Source of the DNA: Pseudomonas viridiflava
GTDB taxonomy: Bacteria; Pseudomonadota; Gammaproteobacteria; Pseudomonadales; Pseudomonadaceae
Assembly (NCBI RefSeq): GCF_900590755.1
Contig: NZ_UUOC01000053.1
Span: 186,001-250,000, forward strand
DNA: 64,000 nt
Direction of reading: 5' to 3'
The position numbers were made by a program, and so were the translations under genes. Position 1 is the first letter of the stretch. Each line of letters begins with the position of its first letter. This document shows, in pieces, positions 16,912 to 25,923 of the stretch. The notes under the pieces are model-generated. The model did not search any database. It had not been told where the DNA came from and saw only the letters and a list, made by a program, of their open reading frames with translations.

Positions 16912-18218
16912 CGATTACTTCCCTGCTTGTTCACGTTACGCGCCGCACGCTCGGTCAGACGCCGCGCACCCACACTGTCGCCCTGAGCGGTGAGCAAGGC
17001 GGCGAGTTGCGCCAGGGTTTCCGGGTGCTGCGGCTGCAAGTACAGCGCCTTGCGGTAGAAGCCCTGGGCCTGAGCGATATTGCCCTCGACTTCGCTGAGC
17101 AACCCCAGCCAATAGAAGACCTGCGCCACCGGCTCATATTGCTGCAAGTAGCGCTCGCAGGCGGCTCGGGCTTCGCTGCTTTTACCCTGGTTGGCAAAAC
17201 TGGCAATGGTCGCCAGCAAGGCTGCCATGTCGTCTTTGCCGGGTGCAGCAGGCGGTGTTCTCGGTAGCGTTGGCGAGGCGCTTTGCTGAGCACCGGTCTG
17301 GAAAGACGCTGAAGAACGCGGTGCCGGGGAGCGCAGTGTCGATCTCGACCCGGCCGGGGCAGCAGGTGAATTGCGCGGCGCGCTCATGGCTGGAGCTGGC
17401 GGCGGCACGACAACTTCGGCCGGCGCTGTGTAATGACTGAAGGCGAACGTCTGGGGCAGGCCAATGGAACGCATGCCCATGCGGGTCAGCAAGCTGCCCT
17501 CTGCCGGGCCTATGAACAGAATGCCGTCTTCCCGGGTCAGGCGTTTGAGCACTTCGAAAACGTGTTTCTGCGTCGGCTGATCAAAATAGATCAGCAGATT
17601 GCGACAGAACACAAAGTCGTAGGCAGTCTGGTTCAACAAGGCCGGATCGAGCAGGTTGCCAGCACGAAAATTGATCTGCTCGCGCACTCGCTCCTGCAAC
17701 ATGAAGCCATCTTCGACCGGGTTGAAATGCCGCTCGCGGTACGCAATGTCGCCGCCGCGAAACGAGTTCTTGCCATACACCCCACGTTGCGCCCGCTGAA
17801 TGGAAATCGGGCTGATGTCCATGGCATCGATGGTGAACTGCTGCGCCGGAATACTGGCATCAAACAAGGCCATGGCGATGGAATACGGCTCCTCGCCCGT
17901 GGAGCACGGCAAGCTGAGGATACGAATGGGCCGCGCGCCCTTGAGCGCTTTCAGGCGTTCCTGAGCCAGGTTGCTCAGCGAGGCAAACGACTCCGGATAG
18001 CGAAAAAACCAGGTCTCGGGGACGATCACCGCCTCGATCAATGCCTGCTGTTCGACGCCAGAGCTTTGCAGCAAATTCCAGTAAGCATCGCCGTCCACCG
18101 AGTCAGTGGCCGTGCAACGCTGACGCAGTGCGCGCTCGATGATTGCTTCACCCACCGACGCCACATCAAGGCCGATACGGTCCTTGAGAAAACTGAAGAA
18201 GCGCGCCTGATTATTCAT
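16908..18218 (-). CDS. wspC: CheR-type receptor methyltransferase with TPR, WspC
   Basis: S-adenosylmethionine-dependent glutamate methyltransferase that activates WspA; counterpart of the WspF esterase. 436 aa. The catalytic CheR domain occupies about residues 1-275 (PETWFFRYPESF, SLPCSTGEEPYSIAM, FVFCRNLLIYFD), followed by a Pro/Ala/Ser-rich linker (about 275-330) and TPR-like helices (about 330-430) for protein contact. Overlaps wspB by 8 bp and wspD by 4 bp. Confidence 0.96.
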   Translation of the reverse strand: MNNQARFFSFLKDRIGLDVASVGEAIIERALRQRCTATDSVDGDAYWNLLQSSGVEQQALIEAVIVPETWFFRYPESFASLSNLAQERLKALKGARPIRILSLPCSTGEEPYSIAMALFDASIPAQQFTIDAMDISPISIQRAQRGVYGKNSFRGGDIAYRERHFNPVEDGFMLQERVREQINFRAGNLLDPALLNQTAYDFVFCRNLLIYFDQPTQKHVFEVLKRLTREDGILFIGPAEGSLLTRMGMRSIGLPQTFAFSHYTAPAEVVVPPPAPAMSAPRNSPAAPAGSRSTLRSPAPRSSASFQTGAQQSASPTLPRTPPAAPGKDDMAALLATIASFANQGKSSEARAACERYLQQYEPVAQVFYWLGLLSEVEGNIAQAQGFYRKALYLQPQHPETLAQLAALLTAQGDSVGARRLTERAARNVNKQGSNR

Positions 18219-18756
18219 GGCCCTCCTCCAACAACTCGATGTGAGCCGGGGGCACCGGGAACAACAGCTGGCGGACCGGATCAGTGAGCAGATCCTGAAC
18301 GCGCACCCATTGGATCAGGCCGGATTTGTCTTCCCGGATCGGCCCCAGATACGCCGCAAAGGCGTCGTTATCCAGGCCGTACTCTTTGAACTCGCTGGGT
18401 GCGCATCGCAGGGTATCGGTGGCTTGCTCGATAATCAGCCCGAGCAATTGGCTTGGCCGCTCGGCACTGACCCGGTAATGCACCAGCACCAGCCGCGTGC
18501 TGGTGCGCACCTGAGCGCTTTCGCCGAAAGTCAGTGCGGCCAGGTCGATCACCGGGATCATGACCTCCCGATGCACGAACACCCCGGCAACCCAGCGCGG
18601 CGCATGGGCGATGGCCTTGAGTTGCAGGCGCGGCAGCACTTCGGCGATTTCCACCGCTTCGAGGGCGTAACGCTCGTCGCCGATGCGAAACAGCAAAAAC
18701 AGTTTGTGCTTCTCTGCCACCGAAGAACTGCCGCGATTGGCCGAATGCTCACTCAT
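18211..18756 (-). CDS. wspB: CheW-like coupling protein WspB
   Basis: Adapter of 181 aa, a single CheW domain (LFLLFRIGDERYALEAVEIAEVLP; VIDLAALTFG), which joins the receptor WspA to the kinase WspE. Unlike WspD it lacks the Cys motif. The N terminus is short and hydrophilic. It lies 9 bp downstream of wspA and overlaps wspC by 8 bp. Confidence 0.95.
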   Translation of the reverse strand: MSEHSANRGSSSVAEKHKLFLLFRIGDERYALEAVEIAEVLPRLQLKAIAHAPRWVAGVFVHREVMIPVIDLAALTFGESAQVRTSTRLVLVHYRVSAERPSQLLGLIIEQATDTLRCAPSEFKEYGLDNDAFAAYLGPIREDKSGLIQWVRVQDLLTDPVRQLLFPVPPAHIELLEEGHE

Positions 18757-18765
18757 GGCGCGTTC

Positions 18766-20388
18766 TCAGACCTTGAAGCGCGAAACGCCGCTGCGCAGCC
18801 CGACCGCCACCTGACTCAATTCGTCGATAGCGAAGCTGGCCTGACGCAAGGATTCCACGGTCTGGCTGCTGGCATCGCCTAATTGCACCAGCGCCTGATT
18901 GATCTGCTCGGCACCAGTGGCCTGAGCCTGCATGCCCTCGTTGACCATCAATACCCGTGGCGCCAGCGCCTGCACCTGATGAATGATCTGGGTCAGTTGC
19001 TCGCCGACCTGAGTCACCTCGAACATGCCGCGGCGTACTTCTTCGGAGAACTTGTCCATGCCCATCACGCCTGCGGACACCGCCGATTGAATCTCGCGAA
19101 CCATCTGCTCGATGTCGTAAGTCGCAACAGCGGTCTGATCCGCCAGACGACGCACTTCGGTGGCAACCACAGCAAAACCACGGCCATACTCACCGGCTTT
19201 CTCCGCCTCGATGGCGGCGTTGAGGGACAACAGGTTGGTCTGGTCGGCGACCTTGACGATGGTCACCACCACCTGATTGATGTTGCCAGCCTTCTCATTG
19301 AGGATGGCCAGCTTGGCGTTCACCAGATCCGCCGCGCCCATGACTTGATGCATGGTGTCTTCCATGCGCGCCAGGCCCTGCTGACCGGACCCGGCCAGAA
19401 TCGAAGCCTGATCCGCAGCATTGGTCACTTCGGTCATGGTCCGCACCAGGTCTCGGGACGTGGCGGCGATTTCACGGGAAGTCGCGCCAATCTCGGTGGT
19501 GGTGGCGGCGGTTTCAGTGGCCGTAGCTTGTTGTTGCTTGGAGGTGGCGGCAATTTCCGTGACCGACGTGGTCACCTGGACGGATGAGCGCTGGGCCTGG
19601 GAAACCAGGCCGGTCAGCTCGGTCATCATGTCGTTGAAGCCGGTTTCCACCGCGTTGAACTCGTCCTTGCGATCCAGGTTCAGGCGTCGGCTAAGGTCAC
19701 CGGTGCGCATTACTTCCAGAATGCTCACGATGCGCTGCATCGGCGACATGATCGAGCGCATCAGCAGGAAGCCGCAGATGCCAGCCGCGATGACTGCAAC
19801 AATGAACGACACGAACATGCTGATCTTGGCCGCGCTAACCGCCGTAACGATGTTATTGGTGGCGTCGTCAGCGACCTTCTTGTTGGCGACAATAATGTCA
19901 TTGAGCTGCTTGCGCCCCTGAGACCAGACAGGACGCGCCTGATCGTAAAACTCGGCACGGGCCTGGGCGTAGTTGCCACGCTGATAGCTCGTGTGCACCT
20001 CACCCAACATGCGGCTGTAGTTCTCACGGAGCTTTTCAAAACCGGCGATATTTGCGCGATCGACTTCATCGAAGACCGTTCTGCGATAGTTATCAACCTG
20101 TTCTTGAAGACGGTTCTCGAAATCCTGGAACTGATCCTTTTCCGCGGCGGTGAGCGCGCGACCTTCGCCTTCGCCGATCAACTCGAGGGTACGGATATAA
20201 CTCTCGCCCCAGGCACTGCGCAGCAAAGTGCTGTAATAAACGCCCGGCAAAGCATCGACACGCACCTGCTCTTCGCTGGATTCGATCGACAACAAGCGGG
20301 AAAACGACACGACCACCATCAACAACATGATCGCGATGATTACAGCGAAACTCGCCAGAATGCGTTGGCGCAAGGTCCAGTTCTTCAC
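18766..20388 (-). CDS. wspA: Methyl-accepting chemoreceptor WspA
   Basis: Inner-membrane receptor of the surface-sensing Wsp system, 540 aa. Transmembrane segment 1 at about 10-30, a periplasmic four-helix domain (about 35-185), segment 2 at about 188-210, a HAMP domain (about 212-265) and a cytoplasmic coiled-coil signalling domain with the hairpin tip around NLLSLNAAIEAEKAGEYGRG and VATEVRRLADQT. The start is a GTG at 20388 with GAGGG upstream. First gene of the wsp operon; a possible -10 element lies at 20466. Confidence 0.96.
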   Translation of the reverse strand: MKNWTLRQRILASFAVIIAIMLLMVVVSFSRLLSIESSEEQVRVDALPGVYYSTLLRSAWGESYIRTLELIGEGEGRALTAAEKDQFQDFENRLQEQVDNYRRTVFDEVDRANIAGFEKLRENYSRMLGEVHTSYQRGNYAQARAEFYDQARPVWSQGRKQLNDIIVANKKVADDATNNIVTAVSAAKISMFVSFIVAVIAAGICGFLLMRSIMSPMQRIVSILEVMRTGDLSRRLNLDRKDEFNAVETGFNDMMTELTGLVSQAQRSSVQVTTSVTEIAATSKQQQATATETAATTTEIGATSREIAATSRDLVRTMTEVTNAADQASILAGSGQQGLARMEDTMHQVMGAADLVNAKLAILNEKAGNINQVVVTIVKVADQTNLLSLNAAIEAEKAGEYGRGFAVVATEVRRLADQTAVATYDIEQMVREIQSAVSAGVMGMDKFSEEVRRGMFEVTQVGEQLTQIIHQVQALAPRVLMVNEGMQAQATGAEQINQALVQLGDASSQTVESLRQASFAIDELSQVAVGLRSGVSRFKV

Positions 20389-20465
20389 GGTCAGCCCTCA
20401 AGAGTTCAACCCGAACTTGGCGCCGGGTTCAAGAAGCGGACCGACAAACGGCCCAAAGCGGCCTG

Positions 20466-20471
20466 AGTATA
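20466..20471 (-). promoter_or_regulatory. Possible -10 element of the wsp operon
   Basis: Reverse-strand TATACT lies about 78 nt upstream of the wspA GTG. A clear -35 hexamer is missing (CCTTAG at 17 nt), so either an activator is needed or the match is fortuitous. Confidence 0.35.
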
Positions 20472-20641
20472 GCCCAGCCTCTTACGAACTAAGGGGGTTG
20501 TTTCCAAGATAAATAAAGACGAATCCTGCCGACCTTTGAGAACAGTCCTACATGCCTGGGTATATCCGAATGGATGGGCGTGTTCGCGCGAGGGATTGCG
20601 GGTGGGTGTTTGGGGTTTATGAAGGACTTGGAGAGTTGAAC

Positions 20642-20831
20642 TGTGGGAGATTCTATCTTGGCCTGCAATGCATAACAGTTGTGGGACCGGCTTTAGCCGG
20701 GAAGACGGCATTTCTGGCGACGCATATGCAGCGCATGCCCTGGCCTCTTCCCGGCTAAAGCCGGTCCCACATAGAGACGCGGTCGTCTGTATGCGGTGCC
20801 GTTCTTCGCGAGCAAGCCTCGCTCCCACAGG
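20642..20831. repeat. Composite repeat: family B REP pair with shared flank plus half of a family C REP
   Basis: The 458-bp gap between wspA and the TerB-like gene (20389-20846) has no convincing gene. It holds a family B inverted pair (20681-20770), a flank 20642-20671 almost identical to the complement of 5147-5178, and one arm of a family C REP (20805-20831). Frames reading through here are repeat translations. Confidence 0.85.
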
Positions 20832-20846
20832 TTTGGTGATCGTCTG

Positions 20847-21584
20847 CTACGCCTGCGCCTGACGCACCTGAATCTCCAGCTCGGCCTTCAGCGCTGGCGG
20901 GAGTTTGAGCTGGCGGGCCAGTTCGTCCAGGTAGGCGCGCTCCATGAAGTGTTCTTCGTCCACTAGCATGACGCTGGCGATGTACATTTCGGCGGCGATT
21001 TCCGGCGTGGTCGCGGCGCGGGCGACTTCGGCAGGGTCCAGCGGTTTGTTCAATTCGGCATGCAGCCAGTGCTGCAATTCCTGGTCGCCGGTGATCTTGG
21101 TGAATTCACCTTCAATCAGGCTGCGCTCGCGCTCATCCACATGACCATCGGACTTGGCAGCGGCCACCAGCGCACGCAGGATGGCCTGGCTGTGAACTTC
21201 AACCTGCTCGGGCGGCAAACGGTCGATGGTTTGAGGTTCTGACTGCGGCGCAGACGCCTGATTGGCCTGCCAATTGCCATACGCCTTGTAAGCCAGCACA
21301 CCCAGAGCCGCCAAACCACCGTAAGTCAGCACCTTGCCGCCAACCTTGCGTGCGCCCTTGTTGCCGATCAACAGGCCCATGGCGCCGGAGGCGAGTGCGC
21401 CACCGCCTGCACCGGATAACAGACTGCCCAGCCCACCGCCGCTCGCTCCGCCCAGCAAACCCGCTAGACCGCTCGCAGCAGAAGATTTTTTGTCCCCCGA
21501 CCGCCCCGCCGATCCGCTCGCCTTGTTTTGCAACATGTCCTGGCCGGATTTGAGAAGTTGGTCGAGTAAGCCACGCGTATTCAT
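20847..21584 (-). CDS. TerB-like (DUF533) protein with glycine-rich membrane segment
   Basis: Protein of 245 aa related to E. coli YebE. N-terminal hydrophilic part, a Gly/Ser/Ala-rich hydrophobic stretch (about 35-105, including SGGGLGSLLSGAGGGALASG and a segment GGLAALGVLAYKAY likely to be membrane-inserted), and a C-terminal helical TerB-like domain (about 130-245; AAKSDGHVDERERSLIEGEF). The ATG at 21584 (MNTRGLLDQLL) is chosen over longer frames. Role unknown; YebE-like proteins are often envelope-stress induced. Confidence 0.87.
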   Translation of the reverse strand: MNTRGLLDQLLKSGQDMLQNKASGSAGRSGDKKSSAASGLAGLLGGASGGGLGSLLSGAGGGALASGAMGLLIGNKGARKVGGKVLTYGGLAALGVLAYKAYGNWQANQASAPQSEPQTIDRLPPEQVEVHSQAILRALVAAAKSDGHVDERERSLIEGEFTKITGDQELQHWLHAELNKPLDPAEVARAATTPEIAAEMYIASVMLVDEEHFMERAYLDELARQLKLPPALKAELEIQVRQAQA

Positions 21585-21802
21585 GGGAAGCCTCATAGAA
21601 GTTGTCAGACAATTCTGTGACAGCAGATTAAGGCGAACTATGCCTGCGCTGGCGGCTGGTTGTGCTTCTGGATGTTGCAACAACCCCGGCGCTGCTGCAC
21701 ATTGTGGGAACTCCAATAAGCTCTTTCGCGATGCCGCTTCACCGTCGTTTTGCTTCAGCTGTTGATAACTGCCCCGACCATAACTAAAGAAGAGGGATTT
21801 TC

Positions 21803-22954
21803 ATGTCAGCACACAAAACCGCACTCCTGAGCGCAATCATTACCGGCCTGTTCGCCAGCGCCAGCCTGCAGGCCGCCGATTTGCTCAAGATGGTCGGCGA
21901 CGGTGAAGGCCAGCTGGATATAGTGGCCTGGCCCGGTTACATCGAACGCGGCGAAAGCGATAAAGCCTATGACTGGGTTACTGGTTTCGAGCAGGAAACC
22001 GGCTGCAAGGTCAACGTCAAAACAGCGGCCACCTCCGACGAAATGGTCAGCTTGATGACCAAGGGCGGTTACGACCTGGTGACCGCATCCGGCGATGCGT
22101 CGCTGCGTCTGATCGCTGGCAAGCGTGTCCAGCCCATCAACCCCGAGCTGATCTCCAACTGGCGCAACATTGATCCGCGCCTCATGAACGGCCCGTGGTA
22201 CGTGGTTGACCGGCAGACCTACGGCACGCCTTACCAATGGGGGCCGAACGTGCTGATGTACAACACCGAGGTGTTCAAAGTCCCGCCGATCAGCTGGAGC
22301 GTGGTTTTCGAAGCTCAGGACCTGCCGGACGGCAAGCCGAACAAAGGCCGGGTCCAGGCTTACGACGGTCCGATCTATATTGCCGATGCTGCGCTTTATC
22401 TGAAGTCAGCCAAGCCAGAGTTGGGCATCGTCGACCCTTATCAGTTGACTGAAACTCAATACGCCGCCGTGCTTGATCTGCTGCGCAAACAACAGCCGCT
22501 GATCCACCGCTACTGGCATGACGCAACGGTGCAGATGAGCGACGTGAAGAACGAAGGCGTCGCGGCTTCCAGCTCCTGGGGCTACATGGTCAATGGCCTG
22601 CAAGCCGACAAGCAGCCTGTGGCCTCGACCATCCCCAAAGAAGGCGCCACCGGCTGGGCCGACACCACCATGCTGCACGCCGAGGCCAAACACCCCAACT
22701 GTGCCTATAAGTGGATGAACTGGTCGCTGCAACCCAAGGTTCAGGGTGACATCGCCGCCTGGTTCGGCTCTTTGCCGGCCGTGCCGGAGGCTTGCAAAGC
22801 CAGCGACCTGCTCGGCCCACAAGGCTGCGCCACCAACGGCTTTGATCAGTTCGAGCACATCGCCTTCTGGAAAACCCCGCAAGCCGAGGGTGGCAAGTAC
22901 GTGCCCTATAGCCGCTGGACCCAGGATTACATTGCGATTATGGGTGGCAGGTAG
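21803..22954 (+). CDS. ydcS: ABC transporter periplasmic binding protein, putrescine/spermidine type
   Basis: Periplasmic solute-binding protein of 383 aa. Signal peptide of about 25 residues ending LQAAD. The mature fold is a PotD/YdcS-type binding protein (LDIVAWPGYIERGE, GYDLVTASGDASLR, TYGTPYQWGPNVLMYN). The gene order binding protein, ATPase, two permeases, aldehyde dehydrogenase equals E. coli ydcSTUV-patD, so polyamine uptake linked to oxidation is inferred. RBS AGAGGGA precedes the ATG. A REP pair separates it from the ATPase gene. Confidence 0.92.
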   Translation: MSAHKTALLSAIITGLFASASLQAADLLKMVGDGEGQLDIVAWPGYIERGESDKAYDWVTGFEQETGCKVNVKTAATSDEMVSLMTKGGYDLVTASGDASLRLIAGKRVQPINPELISNWRNIDPRLMNGPWYVVDRQTYGTPYQWGPNVLMYNTEVFKVPPISWSVVFEAQDLPDGKPNKGRVQAYDGPIYIADAALYLKSAKPELGIVDPYQLTETQYAAVLDLLRKQQPLIHRYWHDATVQMSDVKNEGVAASSSWGYMVNGLQADKQPVASTIPKEGATGWADTTMLHAEAKHPNCAYKWMNWSLQPKVQGDIAAWFGSLPAVPEACKASDLLGPQGCATNGFDQFEHIAFWKTPQAEGGKYVPYSRWTQDYIAIMGGR

Positions 22955-22975
22955 AAGCGTCGAATACCTGCGAAC

Positions 22976-23065
22976 GTGGGACCGGCTTTAGCCGGGAAGA
23001 GGCCGGTCCATCCGCCGCATGTATATCGTCAATGATGACGCCTTCCCGGCTAAAGCCGGTCCCAC
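22976..23065. repeat. REP-type inverted repeat, family B, inside the ydcS-ydcT gap
   Basis: Full inverted pair GTGGGACCGGCTTTAGCCGG with its complement, 22 bp after the ydcS stop and 31 bp before the ydcT start. Its position inside an operon could stabilise the binding-protein mRNA or reduce downstream expression. Confidence 0.88.
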
Positions 23066-23095
23066 ATAGACCGCATTCTCAAATAGGGTTTTTCC

Positions 23096-24136
23096 ATGCC
23101 CCTTGCAGTCCAGTTCACCCATGTGTCCCGGCAATTTGGCGAGGTGAAGGCCGTTGACCGGGTGTCTATCGAGATCGAAGACGGTGAGTTTTTTTCCATG
23201 CTCGGGCCGTCGGGTTCGGGCAAGACCACCTGCCTGCGATTGATCGCAGGATTCGAGCAACCCAACGAGGGCACGATCCATATCCACGGCGAAGACGCCA
23301 CGGGCCTGCCGCCTTATCAGCGGGACGTGAACACCGTTTTCCAGGATTACGCCCTGTTCCCGCACATGAATGTCCGGGACAACGTCGCCTATGGTTTGAA
23401 AGTCAAAGGGGTCGGTAAACAAGAACGTTATAGCCGCGCCGATGAAGCTCTGGCGATGGTTGCTCTGGACGGCTACGGCGAACGCAAGCCGGTGCAGCTG
23501 TCCGGCGGGCAACGGCAACGGGTGGCACTGGCCAGGGCTTTGGTCAACCGCCCACGGGTGTTGTTGCTGGATGAACCACTGGGCGCGCTGGACCTCAAAC
23601 TGCGTGAGCAGATGCAAGGCGAATTGAAAAAACTCCAGCGCCAGTTGGGCATCACCTTCATCTTTGTCACCCATGATCAGACTGAAGCCTTGTCCATGTC
23701 TGATCGCGTCGCGGTGTTCAACAAAGGTCGCATCGAACAGGTCGACACCCCTCGCAATCTGTACATGAAACCGGCCACCCGTTTTGTCGCCGAGTTCGTC
23801 GGTACTTCAAACGTGGTGCACGGTGATCTCGCTCAACAGTTGAGCGGCAGCCCGCAAGCGTTTTCGATTCGCCCGGAACACATTCGCTTCGCCCACGGCC
23901 CGCTGGGCAGCGATGAAGTTGAAATCAGTGGCCTACTGCAAGACATCCAGTATCAAGGCAGCGCAACACGCTATGAGCTGACCCTGGAAAACGGCCAGAA
24001 CCTGAGCGTTAGCCAGCCCAATATCGACTGGCAGGATGACAGCTCGCGTCATCAGACCGGCCAGCGACTGGCGGCGCGCTGGTCACGCCAGGCCATGGTG
24101 ATGCTACAGAGTGCGCCGCCGAGCGAAGCGCCATGA
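23096..24136 (+). CDS. ydcT: ABC transporter ATP-binding protein, polyamine type
   Basis: Cytosolic ATPase subunit of 346 aa energising uptake. Walker A GPSGSGKTT (about 39-47), signature LSGGQRQR (about 138-145), Walker B VLLLDEP, and a C-terminal TOBE-like domain (about 275-345; FSIRPEHIRFA). Closely PotA-like. Its end overlaps the first permease by 4 bp. Confidence 0.95.
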   Translation: MPLAVQFTHVSRQFGEVKAVDRVSIEIEDGEFFSMLGPSGSGKTTCLRLIAGFEQPNEGTIHIHGEDATGLPPYQRDVNTVFQDYALFPHMNVRDNVAYGLKVKGVGKQERYSRADEALAMVALDGYGERKPVQLSGGQRQRVALARALVNRPRVLLLDEPLGALDLKLREQMQGELKKLQRQLGITFIFVTHDQTEALSMSDRVAVFNKGRIEQVDTPRNLYMKPATRFVAEFVGTSNVVHGDLAQQLSGSPQAFSIRPEHIRFAHGPLGSDEVEISGLLQDIQYQGSATRYELTLENGQNLSVSQPNIDWQDDSSRHQTGQRLAARWSRQAMVMLQSAPPSEAP

Positions 24137-25083
24137 GCCAGAGCCTCGTCGAACCGGCGACGCAGGCGCGCCGCTCAACGATGCGGCGGATCTCAGCGCT
24201 CTTGTACACACGGCCGAATCTGTACCTGTCGATGCTATTGATCCCGCCGCTGATCTGGTTCGGCGCGGTGTACCTCGGTTCGTTGCTCGCCCTGTTATGG
24301 CAGGGTTTCTACACCTTCGATGATTTCAGCATGACGGTCACGCCGGAGCTGACCCTGGCCAATTTCCGCGCCCTGTTGCAGCCCGCCAATTTCGATGTCA
24401 TCAAGCGCACGCTGGTGATGGCGATTGCCGTGTCGATCGCCAGCGGCGTCATCGCCTTCCCCATCGCCTATTACATGGCGCGCTACACAACGGGCAAAAC
24501 CAAAGCGTTTTTCTATATCGCGGTGATGTTGCCGATGTGGGCCAGTTACATCGTCAAAGCCTATGCCTGGACGTTGCTGCTGGCCAAAGGCGGCGTGGCC
24601 CAGTGGTTTATACAGAAGCTCGGCCTGGAACCGGTTCTGCAGTTCATCCTTGGCATCCCTGGCGTCGGCGGCAGCACGTTATCGACGTCGTATCTAGGGC
24701 GCTTTCTGGTCTTCGTCTATATCTGGCTGCCGTTCATGATTCTGCCGATCCAGGCCTCGCTGGAACGACTGCCGCCTTCGTTGCTGCAAGCGTCGGCCGA
24801 TCTCGGGGCGCGTCCACGCCAGACCTTCATGCAGGTGATTTTGCCGCTGTCGATTCCCGGCATCGCAGCCGGTTCTATCTTCACCTTTTCCCTGACCCTG
24901 GGGGATTTCATCGTGCCGCAATTAATCGGTCCACCCGGCTACTTCATCGGCAGCATGGTCTACGCCCAGCAAGGCGCCATCGGCAATTTGCCCATGGCGG
25001 CAGCGTTCACCTTGGTACCCATCGTGCTGATCGCGACTTATCTATCAATCGTCAGACGTCTGGGGGCATTCGATGCGCTCTAA
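24133..25083 (+). CDS. ydcU: ABC transporter permease, polyamine type (PotB-like)
   Basis: Inner-membrane permease of 316 aa with about six transmembrane helices and the cytoplasmic EAA loop for ATPase contact (QASADLGARPRQTFMQVILP). An N-terminal hydrophilic stretch of about 30 residues precedes the first helix. The start overlaps the ATPase gene by 4 bp, the end overlaps the second permease by 11 bp. Confidence 0.94.
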   Translation: MSQSLVEPATQARRSTMRRISALLYTRPNLYLSMLLIPPLIWFGAVYLGSLLALLWQGFYTFDDFSMTVTPELTLANFRALLQPANFDVIKRTLVMAIAVSIASGVIAFPIAYYMARYTTGKTKAFFYIAVMLPMWASYIVKAYAWTLLLAKGGVAQWFIQKLGLEPVLQFILGIPGVGGSTLSTSYLGRFLVFVYIWLPFMILPIQASLERLPPSLLQASADLGARPRQTFMQVILPLSIPGIAAGSIFTFSLTLGDFIVPQLIGPPGYFIGSMVYAQQGAIGNLPMAAAFTLVPIVLIATYLSIVRRLGAFDAL

Positions 25084-25900
25084 GCCTGTGCCTCATTCGG
25101 AGCGAGCCCCCGTCGGTTTGAAAATTGCCGCGTGGGGCGGATTGGTGTTTCTGCATTTCCCGATCCTGATCATCTTCATGTACGCCTTCAACACTCAGGA
25201 CGCCGCATTCAGCTTCCCGCCCCAGGGGTTCACGCTGAAGTGGTTCAGCGTGGCCTTCTCCCGGCCGGATGTGCTGGAAGCGATCCAGCTCTCGCTGAAG
25301 ATCGCCTTCATCGCGACGCTGATCGCCATGCTGCTGGGAACCCTGGCCTCACTGGCGCTGTATCGCCGCGCCTTCTTTGGCAAAGACGTGATCTCGCTGG
25401 TGCTGATCCTGCCCATCGCCCTGCCCGGCATCATCACCGGCCTGGCATTACTGGCAGCGTTCAAGACCCTGGGCATCGAGCCGGGCATGTTCACCATCAT
25501 CGTTGGCCATGCCACGTTTTGTGTGGTGATCGTCTTCAACAACGTCATCGCTCGCCTGCGCCGCAAGTCCCAGAGTCTGATTGAAGCCTCCATGGATCTG
25601 GGCGCCGATGGCTGGCAAACCTTTCGCTACATCATCCTGCCCAATCTCGGCTCGGCGCTACTGGCTGGCGGCATGCTGGCGTTTGCTTTGTCGTTCGATG
25701 AAATCATCGTCACTACCTTTACCGCCGGACACGAACGCACGCTGCCGATCTGGTTGCTCAACCAGCTCAGCCGTCCTCGGGAGGTGCCGGTCACCAACGT
25801 GGTCGCCATGCTGGTGATGCTGGTCACCATGCTGCCGATCCTCGGCGCGTACTACCTGACACGCGGCGGTGAAAACGTGGCCGGAAGTGGCGGAAAATAA
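25073..25900 (+). CDS. ydcV: ABC transporter permease, polyamine type (PotC-like)
   Basis: Second inner-membrane permease, 275 aa, about six helices, with EAA loop EASMDLGADGWQTFRYIILP. It pairs with the preceding PotB-like subunit. The gene starts inside the end of that gene and is followed after 23 bp by the aldehyde dehydrogenase gene. Confidence 0.94.
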   Translation: MRSKPVPHSERAPVGLKIAAWGGLVFLHFPILIIFMYAFNTQDAAFSFPPQGFTLKWFSVAFSRPDVLEAIQLSLKIAFIATLIAMLLGTLASLALYRRAFFGKDVISLVLILPIALPGIITGLALLAAFKTLGIEPGMFTIIVGHATFCVVIVFNNVIARLRRKSQSLIEASMDLGADGWQTFRYIILPNLGSALLAGGMLAFALSFDEIIVTTFTAGHERTLPIWLLNQLSRPREVPVTNVVAMLVMLVTMLPILGAYYLTRGGENVAGSGGK

Positions 25901-25923
25901 GTGCAGTTCAAAAGGAGAAGAGC

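Noticed and set aside
20406..20828. 140-codon open frame upstream of wspA
   Set aside because: Largely a translation of the family B and C repeats; no start signals.
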